The notes: generated from the sequence alone by a model not told the origin. 64,000 nt of DNA from JAVJSD01 sp040219575 (GCA_040219575.1 JAVJSD010000003.1:23571-87570); one strand, 5' to 3'. Shown: positions 53,601 to 61,567, counted from the first letter of the stretch. A program made the numbers and translations.

Positions 53601-53840
53601 CGACTTGACCTCCTTGATGCCTTCGATCCCCTCGATGGCCGTCTCGACCTGCGAGCAGATGGCCTCCTCGATCTCGGAAGGCGACGCGCCCTTGTACACG
53701 ATCTCGACGTGGATGAACTGCGATTCGAAATCGGGAAAGATTTGCCGCCGCGTCTGCGTGAAGCCGATCACTCCCAGGAACAGGATCACCAGCATCAACA
53801 GGTTGGCCGCGGTGGCGTGCCGGGCGAAATAGGCGATCAT
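50634..53840 (-). CDS. RND-family efflux transporter permease (HAE-type, AcrB/MdtB-like)
   Basis: A 1068-residue inner-membrane proton antiporter. It begins MIAYFARHATAANLLMLVIL (TM1) and has two large periplasmic loops and about 12 membrane helices in the duplicated RND layout. The proton-relay aspartates of TM4 are present (VGLVVDDAIVIGENIYV, Asp395/Asp396). The second half has YGRMYFGFATGLVIVYVLLS and FGFMMLAGIVVNDSIVLVEFI, which are usual for this group. Substrate cannot be predicted. It overlaps its adaptor gene by 4 nt (ATGA), so the two are translated together; no outer-membrane TolC-like gene is in the window. Confidence 0.95.
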   Translation of the reverse strand: MIAYFARHATAANLLMLVILFLGVIGFTQTRRQIFPDFESQFIHVEIVYKGASPSEIEEAICSQVETAIEGIEGIKEVKSVAREGVGVVKIELLDSADPIEVMNDVEQEVDALSNLPDNAERAVVRQVEMPDFVISVSIASDRMRAKELLALAESIKDEMISRDDISLVTLSGMSEHRIRILVDRDALLAYGLTIDDVARQVGVESFDLPAGSIETDEREVKLRVVDQRRTAEDFRDLPIFTRESGAEIPLRSLARVEDTFENEWRLTRLNGERSVTLNIDRGDDEDTIRTAQAVRDYVASKRPKLPPGVEIEAWNDMSLIVSDRLDMLIRNLWQGALLVFLSLWLFLNVRLSFWIAWGIVVSFLGTLFLMFIFGYTIDMLTMVSLILAVGLVVDDAIVIGENIYVHQRRGKNPVQASIDGTLEVGVGVIASMITTVAILLPFFMLTGEMGKIVRVLPFGIIAALGVSLIEGFLILPNHLAHASSSREPNRIRTAIDKVIHGFIQRVYRPALVWVLGHRAVSLAGVVTLLLMSVGLMASGRILYRPMAELDGDVLVARLILPDGTDISRTQRIVERIESSLAEVNEHFKPRQPDQQDLIQLTSTTMGENFDADEVGSHTATVMVELLSTEVRDATCDEIIRMWREKIGEVPDAVSVTIDQYLPGPGGKPFEIQLQGQQYDRLKQVSLQLQGKLRDYPGVINMSDDLRAGREEFSIHLKGDARAMGVTAQSLANQLRGAFWGSIAQQYQRGEDTFTVEVRYDRRYRGSLGDLDNFKVMLPDGTAVPFHEVATLTSNRRHIPASGRETSGDEMLDIDFARRPHVGGKRTVTISADIDPEQGNAEAILTELERTYFPQLQKEYPDVAIVIAGQRKETKELYGRMYFGFATGLVIVYVLLSFVFKSYVEPVIVMLAIPFGMIGVLLGHWAFSYDWSDLSQFGFMMLAGIVVNDSIVLVEFIKNRLREGKPLEQAVVEAGCQRFRPVVLTSMTTFMGLMPLLMERSLQAQVLKPLPLSLACGVLFATVLILLLVPALYSIVADLGWGQKVGVADEAEEHTREASRKPELVSAE

Positions 53841-55216
53841 CGCGGTTGCTCCTCACTGATCGGCCCGCGGGCCTTGGCGGGATTCGGGATTTCCTGCACG
53901 CGCAGCGGCATCCCTTCCACCGCCGGAAACACGTCGCTCAGCAGCACCAGGTCGCCCGGTTCGATCCCCTCGGTGACCACCGCCAGTTTCTCCTCGAGCA
54001 CCGGCGCCTTGACTTCGGCGATGTGCAGCTTGCCGTCGCGGACCAGATACACACGGTTGTCGCGGAGGCTTTCGCGGGGAATGACGATCACGTCGCTGAG
54101 CACCGCGCCGTACAACGTCACCTTGCAGAACATGTTGGGAGACAACGGCGGCCGCTTGCCGATCTTGACTCCCCGGTAGGGATCGTCGACTTCGACGACG
54201 ACCGGAATCGTACGGCTGGTGGGATCGGTGAAACGCATGCGGGACACCCTTCCGTCGAAGCTGACGTCGGGATGCGAGATGGGCTGCACCTTGGCTCGAA
54301 ACAGCCGCAAGACGCCGCGCATCGATTCAATCGCACCGGGATTGGTGAGGTCGAATTCGATGTCGGTCTTCATGTCCGACCAGAGCATGTAGCCCTTGCG
54401 GACTTCGAGATACGCCTCCACCTCGGTCCGTTCGATCCGGACGAATGCGCCCAATTCCTGCCCGACGCTGACGATCTGGTCTTGCTCGATGTTCTCTTCA
54501 ACGCAGATGCCGTTGAAGGGCATCATGATCTTGGTCTTCTCCAGATTTCGCTCGGCGTCGGCGAGTTGGGCCCGCGTCGCCTCCAGGTTCGCCTCCAGCC
54601 GGGCCTTGTCGATCGGCATCAGGTCCCGCTCGTCGGCCAGTTGCTCCGCCGCGGTCTTGGCGGTCAGGTAGTCGCGATACACCCGCTCAAGTTCGCTCTG
54701 CGGAACCGAACCGCCGCGTTGACGGATGTTCCCCAACCGCTCGTGCTCGGCCAGCGCCAGTTCTTCCTGCTGGCGGTGCAGCTTCAGAATCTCGGCGGCA
54801 TTTTCATAGCTCCGCTGGACGCGCGTGATCTCCTCCAGCGTCGCCTTCTCCTGGGCTTTGAGTTGGGCGACGGCGTTCTTGTACTCGTGGGGATCGACCT
54901 GCACCAGGACCGTCCCTTCGAGAACCAGTTCCCCGGGGTCGAATTGTTCGTGCACCTCGATCGCGCGGCCGCGGACTTCGGCGATCGCCTTCCACTCCCG
55001 CTCCGCCTGCGACGTGCCGTAAGCGGTGACCGCCACCTGGTGCGTCTGCGGTTCGGCGCGGAAGGCCCGCACCAGCGGCCCGGGATCGGCCTCGATTCGC
55101 CCGCTGGGCGTTTCGCGGGTGAACATCATGGCGGCGAACACCGCCGCGCCCAGCAGCAGGATCAGCGCGGCCGGAACCGCGGCCAGCAGGATTTTCGACA
55201 GGACAGACCGAGACAT
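53837..55216 (-). CDS. RND efflux periplasmic adaptor protein
   Basis: A 459-residue membrane fusion protein for the adjacent RND pump. An N-terminal membrane segment (KILLAAVPAALILLLGAAVF) precedes the first half-lipoyl region (EVHEQFDPGELVLEGTVLVQVD) and a coiled-coil hairpin (about 120-240). The second half-lipoyl motif is IMMPFNGICVEENIEQDQIVSVG, and barrel plus membrane-proximal domains complete the chain (IVIPRESLRDNRVYLV; VLLSDVFPAVEGMPL). ATG 55216 was chosen because AGGTTGAAG precedes it and the anchor follows; the frame runs further upstream into repeat DNA. It overlaps the RND gene by 4 nt. It shares architecture but little sequence with the adaptor at 49146. Confidence 0.92.
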   Translation of the reverse strand: MSRSVLSKILLAAVPAALILLLGAAVFAAMMFTRETPSGRIEADPGPLVRAFRAEPQTHQVAVTAYGTSQAEREWKAIAEVRGRAIEVHEQFDPGELVLEGTVLVQVDPHEYKNAVAQLKAQEKATLEEITRVQRSYENAAEILKLHRQQEELALAEHERLGNIRQRGGSVPQSELERVYRDYLTAKTAAEQLADERDLMPIDKARLEANLEATRAQLADAERNLEKTKIMMPFNGICVEENIEQDQIVSVGQELGAFVRIERTEVEAYLEVRKGYMLWSDMKTDIEFDLTNPGAIESMRGVLRLFRAKVQPISHPDVSFDGRVSRMRFTDPTSRTIPVVVEVDDPYRGVKIGKRPPLSPNMFCKVTLYGAVLSDVIVIPRESLRDNRVYLVRDGKLHIAEVKAPVLEEKLAVVTEGIEPGDLVLLSDVFPAVEGMPLRVQEIPNPAKARGPISEEQPR

Positions 55217-55455
55217 GGTCTTCAACCTCATGCGTGAATTTGTTTCGCTGAATCCTTCTACGCCGCCGCCGCGTATTGTTACAATCTTTGTTTCCTGGCC
55301 GAAGCGTGGACAGGGGGGACAGCGCAGACCGCCCAATTCCCCGCGGAATTCACGGAATCCACCCCCACCAGCGAAGTTCCCGGCCGATTGCAACCTCCGA
55401 CTTCGGCTGGAACTACAGGCGTTGGCCACGGCGTCTTGTCAATCTCCAGAAGAAA

Positions 55456-55597
55456 TGAACATGAGGAAACGGAGAGAACGGAGAAGACGGCCGCCGAGCG
55501 TGATGAATCGCCAAGAGTCGAACAGGAGGCGGCCGAGGAAGCGGAGGTCAGAAAGCGACGCTCCCTTACCTCCGTTTGCTCCGTTTCCTCATGTTCA
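55456..55597. repeat. Inverted-repeat element 1 of the GAACANGAGG family
   Basis: Left arm TGAACATGAGGAAACGGAG... (55456-55484) pairs with ...CTCCGTTTCCTCATGTTCA (55568-55597). About 25 of 29 positions pair. The loop is ~83 nt and contains a further degenerate arm (GAACAGGAGGCGGCCGAG near 55520). Confidence 0.75.
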
Positions 55598-55724
55598 AAA
55601 TGGAAATGCGTAGCCGGCACGCAATCCCTCCGCTCTCTCCGCTGCCTTGTTCCAACCTTTTGTCCGTCGCTGCGGCCGCCTCTTGTGCCCCTCACCGCTC
55701 GCTCTGGCGGAATGGCGAAATGAT

Positions 55725-55950
55725 GAACAGGAGACAACGGAGGCAACGGAGAAAGGGACCCATTGCGTTGAACAGGAGGTAGAAGAGACAGCAGAGGGCA
55801 GTGGACAGCGATGGGAGCGTGGAACCCCGCGGTTGGAGAGCGAGAGCAGGAAGAAGTCGGCACAACACTCTGCTCTCTCTGCTACCTCCTGTTCAAAATC
55901 CCTGCGACACGCGTCGCCAATTCTCCTCATACTCCGTTGCCTCCTGTTTC
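55725..55950. repeat. Inverted-repeat element 2, enclosing element 3
   Basis: Left arm GAACAGGAGACAACGGAG (from 55725) pairs with CTCCGTTGCCTCCTGTTTC (55932-55950). Element 3 lies wholly within its loop, as if one copy had inserted into another. Confidence 0.7.
55768..55896. repeat. Inverted-repeat element 3, nested within element 2
   Basis: Left arm TTGAACAGGAGGTAGAAGAG... (55768-55796) pairs with ...CTGCTACCTCCTGTTCAA (55868-55896), 29 bp with two mismatches. The loop is 71 nt. Confidence 0.8.
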
Positions 55951-56031
55951 CATCTGCTTTCCGACGACCCGACTGCCGGCAAGCGAGGAGGGCAGGTTGC
56001 AAAACTCGCGCCCGAGAGGTCAGATAGCCCG

Positions 56032-57174
56032 ATGGCCAGTTTCGATCCATCCGCGTTTCCCGGCGGACTGCAAACGATCGCCGAGCGCGAGGCGGCCCTG
56101 CTTGCGCCCTACGCGATGCACAGCGTCGACTCGCGGGGGCGCGTGCATCCGGAGCCGCCGCATCCCTACCGCGGGCCGTTCCAGCGCGACCGCGATCGCA
56201 TCGTGCACAGCGCCGCCTACCGCCGCTTAAGCGGCAAGATGCAGGTCTTCACCGGCGACAAGGGCGACTACCACCGCACCCGGCTGACGCACACGCAGGA
56301 GGTGGCGTCGATCGCCCGCACCATCGGCCGCGCCTTGCGGTTGAACGAAGACCTGATCGAGGCGCTGGCCCTGGTGCACGACATCGGGCATCCCCCGTTC
56401 GGCCACGCCGGCGAGGACGCGCTCGACGAGTGCCTGGCCGACGAAGGGGGCTTCTCGCACAATCGGCAGGCGCTGGCGCTGGTGGAGTCGCTCGAACAGC
56501 GCTACCCCGACGTGCCCGGCCTGAACCTGACGCGCGAGGTGCTGCAGGGGCAGACGTCGCGGATCGACAAACAGGCCGCCGAGCGACCGCTGCTGGAAGT
56601 GCAGGTGGTGGACGTTTCCGACGGCATCACTTACTCGTCGCACGACGTGGACGACGCGGTGAAGCTGCAACTGGTGACGCTCGACGAACTGCAGGACATC
56701 GCCCTCTGCCGGCAATGCACGGACGACGTCCATCGGCGCTTTCCGGGACTCTCCGGCAAGCCGCTGCGCCGCGCCCTGGTGCACCGCCTCATCGAACGGC
56801 AGGTGAACGACGTCCTCGAGCGGGCGGCGGGCGCCTTGAAGTCGCACGACCAGCTCTCGGCCGACGAGATTCGCCGGCAGGTGCGGATCGAAAAATCGAA
56901 CGCGTTGACCGAATCGGCCGAACAACTACAGACGTTTCTGTACCAGCGGGTCTACCGTCATGAGGATCTGGTGAAGGTCCGCCAGGCGGCGCAGCAGCGG
57001 CTGCGCGTGATGTTCCAGGGGTACGCACGCCGCCCGGAGTTGATGCCGCAGCGATTCCGCGACCGCGCCGAAGCCGTGGGGCTGCGGCGGGCGATCGCCG
57101 ACTATCTGGCCGGCATGACCGATCGTTATTGTGACGACCAGTACCGCCGGCACTTCTCCGCAAACGGCCCCTAA
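56032..57174 (+). CDS. dgt: Deoxyguanosinetriphosphate triphosphohydrolase-like HD-domain protein
   Basis: A 380-residue cytosolic HD-superfamily enzyme expected to hydrolyse dNTPs to nucleosides and triphosphate, lowering dNTP pools. The N-terminus has the family start YAMHSVDSRGR and PHPYRGPFQRDRDRIVHSAAYRRL, then GKMQVFTGDKGDYHRTRLTHTQEV with metal ligand His87, the HD pair His116-Asp117 in LVHDIGHPPFGHAGE, and VVDVSDGITYSSHDVDDA with the last ligand Asp. The length fits the shorter, dGTPase-like branch. ATG 56032 aligns with the family start; GAGAGGT lies ~13 nt before it. Such enzymes also serve in antiphage defence in some bacteria, but nothing in this neighbourhood supports that. Confidence 0.93.
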   Translation: MASFDPSAFPGGLQTIAEREAALLAPYAMHSVDSRGRVHPEPPHPYRGPFQRDRDRIVHSAAYRRLSGKMQVFTGDKGDYHRTRLTHTQEVASIARTIGRALRLNEDLIEALALVHDIGHPPFGHAGEDALDECLADEGGFSHNRQALALVESLEQRYPDVPGLNLTREVLQGQTSRIDKQAAERPLLEVQVVDVSDGITYSSHDVDDAVKLQLVTLDELQDIALCRQCTDDVHRRFPGLSGKPLRRALVHRLIERQVNDVLERAAGALKSHDQLSADEIRRQVRIEKSNALTESAEQLQTFLYQRVYRHEDLVKVRQAAQQRLRVMFQGYARRPELMPQRFRDRAEAVGLRRAIADYLAGMTDRYCDDQYRRHFSANGP

Positions 57175-57541
57175 CTCCGATAACCGGACTCGGCCGCCGG
57201 GCAATGCGGCGCGACGCCGTCTAGCCTTCCCCCCATGGCGCGGTATGATATCAGGTGCAGCGAGGATTCGTCGGTTGGGGGGAATCGACGAGGACTCCGC
57301 GTCCGGCGACCGTGCTTCGGCATCCCATTGCTTCGGCGAACCTATTGCTACGGCAACACAGCGGGCTCGGTAATCTTGCAGGTCGGAGCGTCGCCATACG
57401 TCGTCGCCGTCAGGACGCACAACACTCGCCCCCAAGTTCGCGGAACAAGGCGATCGAAACTCGCGGCCGCGCCGTTCGCGGCCGCCCGGACGTGACGGAG
57501 ACTGGCTGGCGCATGATTTCACCCCGGGGCAGCACACCGCA
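57175..57541. other. Intergenic region between dgt and the PIN-TRAM gene
   Basis: About 367 bases. It contains TATGAT at 57244-57249, a possible -10 element with no good -35. Nothing else is recognised. Confidence 0.4.
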
Positions 57542-58564
57542 ATGATACTCTGGATTCTCCGTGCTGCATTTCTGATCGTCGCCGCCGGCGTGGGCGTTTC
57601 GCTGAGCGATAGTCCCGCCTTCAACGCCGAATTCTCGGGCTGGGTGTTCTGGCTCGTGATGCTCGGCACCGTGGGCATCATCGCGCTCGACGTGCTGTTG
57701 CCGCAGAAACGCATCGAGCTGATTTCGAGCGTCTACTTCGGCGTCACCGTGGGGCTGCTCCTCTCGTACATGATCGGCCTGGCGCTGACGCCCTACTTCG
57801 GCCAGAAGCCCGCACTGAAGGAGATCGTGCAGCTGCTGCTGAGTGTGGCCTTGTGCTACGTGTGCATCAGCCTGTTGATGCAGACCAAGGACGACTTCCG
57901 CTTCATCATTCCCTATGTCGAGTTCGCCAAGGAGGTGAAGGGGACCAAGCCCTACGTGCTGGACACCAGCGTGGTGATCGACGGCCGCATCGCCGACGTC
58001 GTCGAAGCGGGCGTGCTCGACAACCAGCTCATCATGCCGCGGTTCGTGCTCGGCGAGATCCAGGGGATCGCCGACAGCAGCGACAAGCTCCGCCGCTCGC
58101 GCGGCCGCCGCGGGCTCGACATCCTCAACCGGCTGCGCAACAACCACAAAGTCGACCTCAAGATCTTTGACCGCGAGTTGCCCGAGATGGCGGGCGAGCC
58201 GGTCGACATGAAGCTCGTGCTGTTGGCCAAGCACCTCGAGGGAAAGGTCGTCACCGGCGATTACAACCTCAACAAGGTGGCCCGACTGCACAACGTGCCG
58301 GTGCTCAATCTCAACGATCTGGCGAACGCCCTCAAGCCGGCGTTCCTGCCGGGCGAGGAAGTCACGGTCCGCGTGGTCAAACCGGGCGAGGAGCACGGGC
58401 AGGGCGTGGGCTATCTCGACGACGGCACGATGATCGTCATCGAGGGAGGCCGCGAGCACATCGGCGAAAACGTCCGCATCGCGGTCACCAGCGTGCTGCA
58501 AACCAGCGCCGGCCGCATGATCTTCGGCAAGTTCGAGTCGCGGGTGACCAAACCCAGCGCCTAA
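57542..58564 (+). CDS. Membrane-anchored PIN and TRAM domain protein (YacL-like)
   Basis: A 340-residue protein. Four hydrophobic segments (about 3-22, 34-54, 62-84 and 95-115) precede a PIN nuclease domain (about 138-265) starting PYVLDTSVVIDGRIADVVE and containing VVTGDYNLNKVARLHNVPVLNLNDLANAL. The acidic metal-binding residues Asp141 and the GDYNLN Asp are conserved. A C-terminal TRAM RNA-binding domain (about 275-335; LPGEEVTVRVVKPGEEHGQG, VGYLDDGTMIVIEGG) completes the architecture. The arrangement is that of B. subtilis YacL, a predicted membrane-bound RNase of uncertain role. ATG 57542 begins the first membrane helix. Palindromic repeats follow the gene. Confidence 0.93.
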   Translation: MILWILRAAFLIVAAGVGVSLSDSPAFNAEFSGWVFWLVMLGTVGIIALDVLLPQKRIELISSVYFGVTVGLLLSYMIGLALTPYFGQKPALKEIVQLLLSVALCYVCISLLMQTKDDFRFIIPYVEFAKEVKGTKPYVLDTSVVIDGRIADVVEAGVLDNQLIMPRFVLGEIQGIADSSDKLRRSRGRRGLDILNRLRNNHKVDLKIFDRELPEMAGEPVDMKLVLLAKHLEGKVVTGDYNLNKVARLHNVPVLNLNDLANALKPAFLPGEEVTVRVVKPGEEHGQGVGYLDDGTMIVIEGGREHIGENVRIAVTSVLQTSAGRMIFGKFESRVTKPSA

Positions 58565-58591
58565 CGCAGCGTGACAGCTAGAAATGGGGGT

Positions 58592-58613
58592 AGCAGAAGT
58601 CGTGAGACTTCTG
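58592..58613 (+). repeat. AGCAGAAGTCGTGAGACTTC repeat, copy 2
   Basis: Identical over 22 bp to 23568-23589, 35 kb away. Both copies lie just downstream of a rightward gene. Confidence 0.7.
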
Positions 58614-58638
58614 AAAGCTCATACGTCGTCCCGAACTG

Positions 58639-58658
58639 CTGAACTCTCACGAGTTCAG
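58639..58658. repeat. Palindrome CTGAACTC-TCAC-GAGTTCAG
   Basis: A perfect 8-bp stem with a 4-nt loop, flanked by copies of the GAAGTCGTGAG repeat. A weak inverted copy of that repeat follows at about 58766-58800 (CAGAAGTCTCACGAC, then GTCTCACGACTTGTGCTACT). Confidence 0.6.
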
Positions 58659-58816
58659 CTACTCTAAGATCAAGCCGTCACAATGCACTAGCGCTGTGGT
58701 GCGTCTTGATTCTCCGGTAGACGAGCTCGTGAGAGCCTGGGAATTCGGCACAACGACGGCACTTTCAGAAGTCTCACGACGTCTCACGACTTGTGCTACT
58801 CGAATACCCACCGCGG

Positions 58817-59719
58817 TCAGAAGAGCCGGACCTGCGTGTCGGCGATCCGCCGTCGGGCCATCTCGCAATACTCCTCCGCACAGTCGATCCCGACGTACCG
58901 CCGCCCTAACTGCCGGGCGACGCACGCCGTGGTGCCGCTGCCGAGAAACGGATCGAGCACCACGCCGCGGGGCGGACAACCGGCCCGGATGCAGGTCTCG
59001 ACCAGTTGCGGTGGGAAGACGGCGAAATGCGCTTCGCGGAACTTCGACAGGGAGACCGACCACACCGTGCGCTTGTTTCTCCCGTCGGGATGAAACGCCT
59101 GGTCCCAGCGGGCGTCGTGCAGGTTGTTGTTGCCGCCGTTCTTGCCGTTTTCCGGCGTACTTCCCCGTTGGAAGAAGTGCTTGCGGCCGCCCCGCATGCG
59201 GCTGTTGTCGCTGAACGTGACGTGCGGCTCGCGAATCGCGTCGGCGTCGTAATAGTACTTCTTGTCGCGGGAGAAGAAGAACACATACTCGTGGTCGGTG
59301 GTGGGGCGCGTCTTCACCGACGACGGCATGGCGTTCGGCTTGTGCCAGATGATGTCGCTGCGCAGCATCCAACCGTCGTCCTGCAGGGCGAGCGCCACGC
59401 GCCAGGGAAGCCCCAGCAGACGGCCGTCGACGTACTTATCGCCCAGCACCAGCCACAACGTGCCCGACGTCTTCAGCACCCGCCGCACTTCGGCGAAAAT
59501 CGTCGTCAGACGAGCGACATAGTCCTCGGGCGACGCTTCCTGGCCGATCTGCTCGGGATGCGGGTACTCGCGTTGCCGGTAATACGGGGGACTGGTGACG
59601 ACGCAATCGACCAACTCGTCGGGCGCCGCGCGCAAAACCTCCAGCGCGTCGCCGCAATGCACGGCGTCGAGCCAGCGCTCGGCCTGGGACGTTCCCTTTC
59701 CGACTTTCGACTTGCTCAC
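58817..59719 (-). CDS. Site-specific DNA methyltransferase (beta class, N4-cytosine or N6-adenine), orphan
   Basis: A 300-residue DNA methyltransferase. The catalytic motif IV (VVTSPPYYRQREY, ~40-50) comes before the SAM-binding motif I (VLDPFLGSGTTACVARQLGRRYVGID, ~253-278), the order of the beta class. The TSPPYY form is common in N4-cytosine enzymes but does not exclude N6-adenine. Between them lie IIWHKPNAMPSSVKTRPTTDHEY and an Asn/Gly-rich recognition region. No restriction enzyme gene is visible, so it is probably a solitary methylase. GTG 59719 was chosen for the GGGAGG upstream; the frame extends further back into repeat sequence. It lies 106 nt downstream of the PFK gene on the same strand. 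Confidence 0.93.
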   Translation of the reverse strand: MSKSKVGKGTSQAERWLDAVHCGDALEVLRAAPDELVDCVVTSPPYYRQREYPHPEQIGQEASPEDYVARLTTIFAEVRRVLKTSGTLWLVLGDKYVDGRLLGLPWRVALALQDDGWMLRSDIIWHKPNAMPSSVKTRPTTDHEYVFFFSRDKKYYYDADAIREPHVTFSDNSRMRGGRKHFFQRGSTPENGKNGGNNNLHDARWDQAFHPDGRNKRTVWSVSLSKFREAHFAVFPPQLVETCIRAGCPPRGVVLDPFLGSGTTACVARQLGRRYVGIDCAEEYCEMARRRIADTQVRLF

Positions 59720-59761
59720 CGGCCGGCCTCCCTGCGAATGAATTGCATGGCAAGTAGGGTA

Positions 59762-59810
59762 GGCTTCCAGCCTGCCGCATCTACGCGAGTCGCATGGCAG
59801 GCTGGAAGCC
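59762..59810. repeat. Exact 15-bp inverted repeat between PFK and methyltransferase genes
   Basis: GGCTTCCAGCCTGCC (59762-59776) and GGCAGGCTGGAAGCC (59796-59810), 19-nt loop. It lies in the transcript joining PFK to the methyltransferase and has no T-run. Confidence 0.75.
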
Positions 59811-59825
59811 CGCCCTCCTTGCTGC

Positions 59826-61136
59826 TCAGTCGTTGACGTACGTTTCCAGGAAGCGGGCCAGCTTGTGGAAGTCGCTGTCGCCTTGGATGTAGCGGACGTT
59901 GGTGACCAGCGTCTCGGGGTCGACGAGCGTTTCGAACGGGACATAGTGCAATTCGAGCTGGCCGGAGACGGAGACCATCACGCCGTTGAGCCGCTCCTCG
60001 ACCAGGGCCCGATACGCGCCGACGCCGAGCTGGCTGCCGAGCATGACGTCGAACGCCAGCGGCTTGGCGCAGCGCGATTCGTAGCCCAGTTGCACGCCGG
60101 TCACGCGTTTGCCGCGGCCGGTTTTCTCTTTGTACGCCTGCGAGACCAGCTTGGCGAACATGCGGCCCAAGTTGACGTGCGAGATGGAGATGTGGCCGTG
60201 CTCGTCGCGGGGGATTCCCTCCAGATAGCTCATCGGCAGCAGTTCCGCGAGGCCCTCGGCCATCACCACCACGCCGAATTGCTTCCCTTCCTCCTCCCGA
60301 GCCAGGATCGTCTTCACGATGCGACTGACGACCCGCTCGACGTTCATCACCGGGCGCGATTCGGACTGGCCGGTGACGGGATCGACAAAGTTCTCCTCGA
60401 GCCGGTAATCGCCGCGGATGTCCTCGACGCTGATCACCAGGCTGGCCTCGCCGGCGATCGCGGCGCCGTACGCCAGCCAACCGGCGCTGCGTCCCATCGT
60501 TTCGGTCAAAAAGTACGTGCCGCTGGCTTCGGCGTCGTGAATCAGGTTGCGAATCTCGGTGGCCAGGAATTCCACCGCCGTGAAATAGCCGAAGGTGAAG
60601 TCGATGCCCATGTAGTCGTTGTCGATCGTCTTGGGCAGGTGGACGACGGGGATCTTGCGCGAACCCTCCGGCAGATGATCCTGGAACATCTTGAATTTGT
60701 TGGCGGTCTTGAGCGTGTCGTCGCCGCCGATCGAAATCAACGCGTCGACCTTCAGCGAACAAAGCGCGTCGTACACGCAGCGCAGCGGGGCCGAGCGCTC
60801 GGGATCCGTCAGGTGCGATGGGTGCGAGACGTGCTTGCCCGGGTTGGTGCGGGCCGTGCCGATCAGGATGCCCTGCGAATTGCGTGAGCGAGACAGCACC
60901 GCATGGTTGATCTCCAGGTAGTCGCGGCCCGCCTGCATGGGATATTCGGGGGCGAACTTCACCAGGTTGGAGTATCCATGGCGGATGCCGAGCACCTGAA
61001 TGTCGTTTCGCAGAAACGAAACGGCCGCGGTCGAGATGACCGCGTTGGCGGCCGGCGCGGGGCCGCCGGCGAACAGAATGGCGACGCGTTGCAGGCTGTG
61101 CTGCGGGCGGGGAGGGCGAGACAACGTATTGGACAT
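59826..61136 (-). CDS. 6-phosphofructokinase, pyrophosphate-dependent type
   Basis: A 436-residue phosphofructokinase. The PFK signature is present: GGPAPAANAVISTA, SIGGDDTLKTANK (~137-147), HLPKTIDND, TFGYFTAVEF, TETMGRSAGWLAYGAAIAGEA, and GYESRCAKPLAFDVMLGSQLG. The GGDDT motif (second Asp where ATP enzymes have Gly) and PKTIDND (Lys where ATP enzymes have Gly) are diagnostic of pyrophosphate use, so the enzyme is expected to be reversible and non-allosteric. ATG 61136 has GAGAGAG about 8 nt upstream. It is probably co-transcribed with the methyltransferase, but no functional link is evident. Confidence 0.9.
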   Translation of the reverse strand: MSNTLSRPPRPQHSLQRVAILFAGGPAPAANAVISTAAVSFLRNDIQVLGIRHGYSNLVKFAPEYPMQAGRDYLEINHAVLSRSRNSQGILIGTARTNPGKHVSHPSHLTDPERSAPLRCVYDALCSLKVDALISIGGDDTLKTANKFKMFQDHLPEGSRKIPVVHLPKTIDNDYMGIDFTFGYFTAVEFLATEIRNLIHDAEASGTYFLTETMGRSAGWLAYGAAIAGEASLVISVEDIRGDYRLEENFVDPVTGQSESRPVMNVERVVSRIVKTILAREEEGKQFGVVVMAEGLAELLPMSYLEGIPRDEHGHISISHVNLGRMFAKLVSQAYKEKTGRGKRVTGVQLGYESRCAKPLAFDVMLGSQLGVGAYRALVEERLNGVMVSVSGQLELHYVPFETLVDPETLVTNVRYIQGDSDFHKLARFLETYVND

Positions 61137-61537
61137 GATCGACTCTCTCTGGCCGCGGGGGCGACAATCTGGGCGATGCGCGTGTCGCGCCGATTTGCAG
61201 GGGTGAGGGCGCTGACGGAAAGGCCGTCACCTCAGCGCGCCGAGACGACGGCACGGTCCGAGCCGGCTGTGCGTCATCGGGACGCCTGTTCGCCTGAACA
61301 GTCGTCCGTACGCCCGCGGCCGCCGCAGTCCGCCAGCGAGATTGTAGAAAGCGTCTTGACGCTCGCCAAGGCGACGGCAGGCGCACGCCGCGCGAGGCGG
61401 CCAGGGGGGAATAACCGCCGACCGCCGCCGCGAAGCCTTGGGTGGCGCCGCGATTCGTTGGGTGGCATCGGACCGCCCGCGAATTCCGAGCGAAGATCCC
61501 CCTAAATACCGAAAACACCCTATTTTCCACCGGTTTG

Positions 61538-61567
61538 TTGACACTCTGAAAACGCCGTAACTATACT
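61538..61567 (+). promoter_or_regulatory. Near-consensus sigma-70 promoter of the three-gene coiled-coil operon
   Basis: TTGACA (61538-61543), 18-bp spacer, TATACT (61562-61567). The -35 is perfect and the -10 differs at one base. It is by far the best promoter in the window and predicts a leader of about 150 nt before the ATG at 61723. Confidence 0.8.

Larger units (their letters stand above)
55217..56031. other. Repeat-rich intergenic region with nested inverted repeats
   Basis: About 815 bases between divergent genes, with purine-rich blocks on one side and complementary pyrimidine-rich blocks on the other. At least three related inverted-repeat elements lie here (listed separately). The open frames, rich in Glu/Arg or Ser/Cys/Leu, are translations of the repeats and not genes. 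Confidence 0.75.

Noticed and set aside
51069..54179. Open frame of over 1000 codons on the plus strand opposite the RND pump and adaptor
   Set aside because: Antisense shadow; rich in His, Gln, Asp and Arg, no membrane helices or domains, and it crosses the boundary of two real genes.
55440..56030. Several open frames resembling Glu/Arg-rich or Ser/Cys/Leu-rich proteins
   Set aside because: They are translations of the inverted-repeat elements; the same DNA read from either strand gives similar peptides.
56032..57174. Antiphage defence island around the dGTPase and the DNA methyltransferase
   Set aside because: No other defence genes (nucleases, toxins, retrons, restriction subunits) are present; the neighbours are housekeeping genes.
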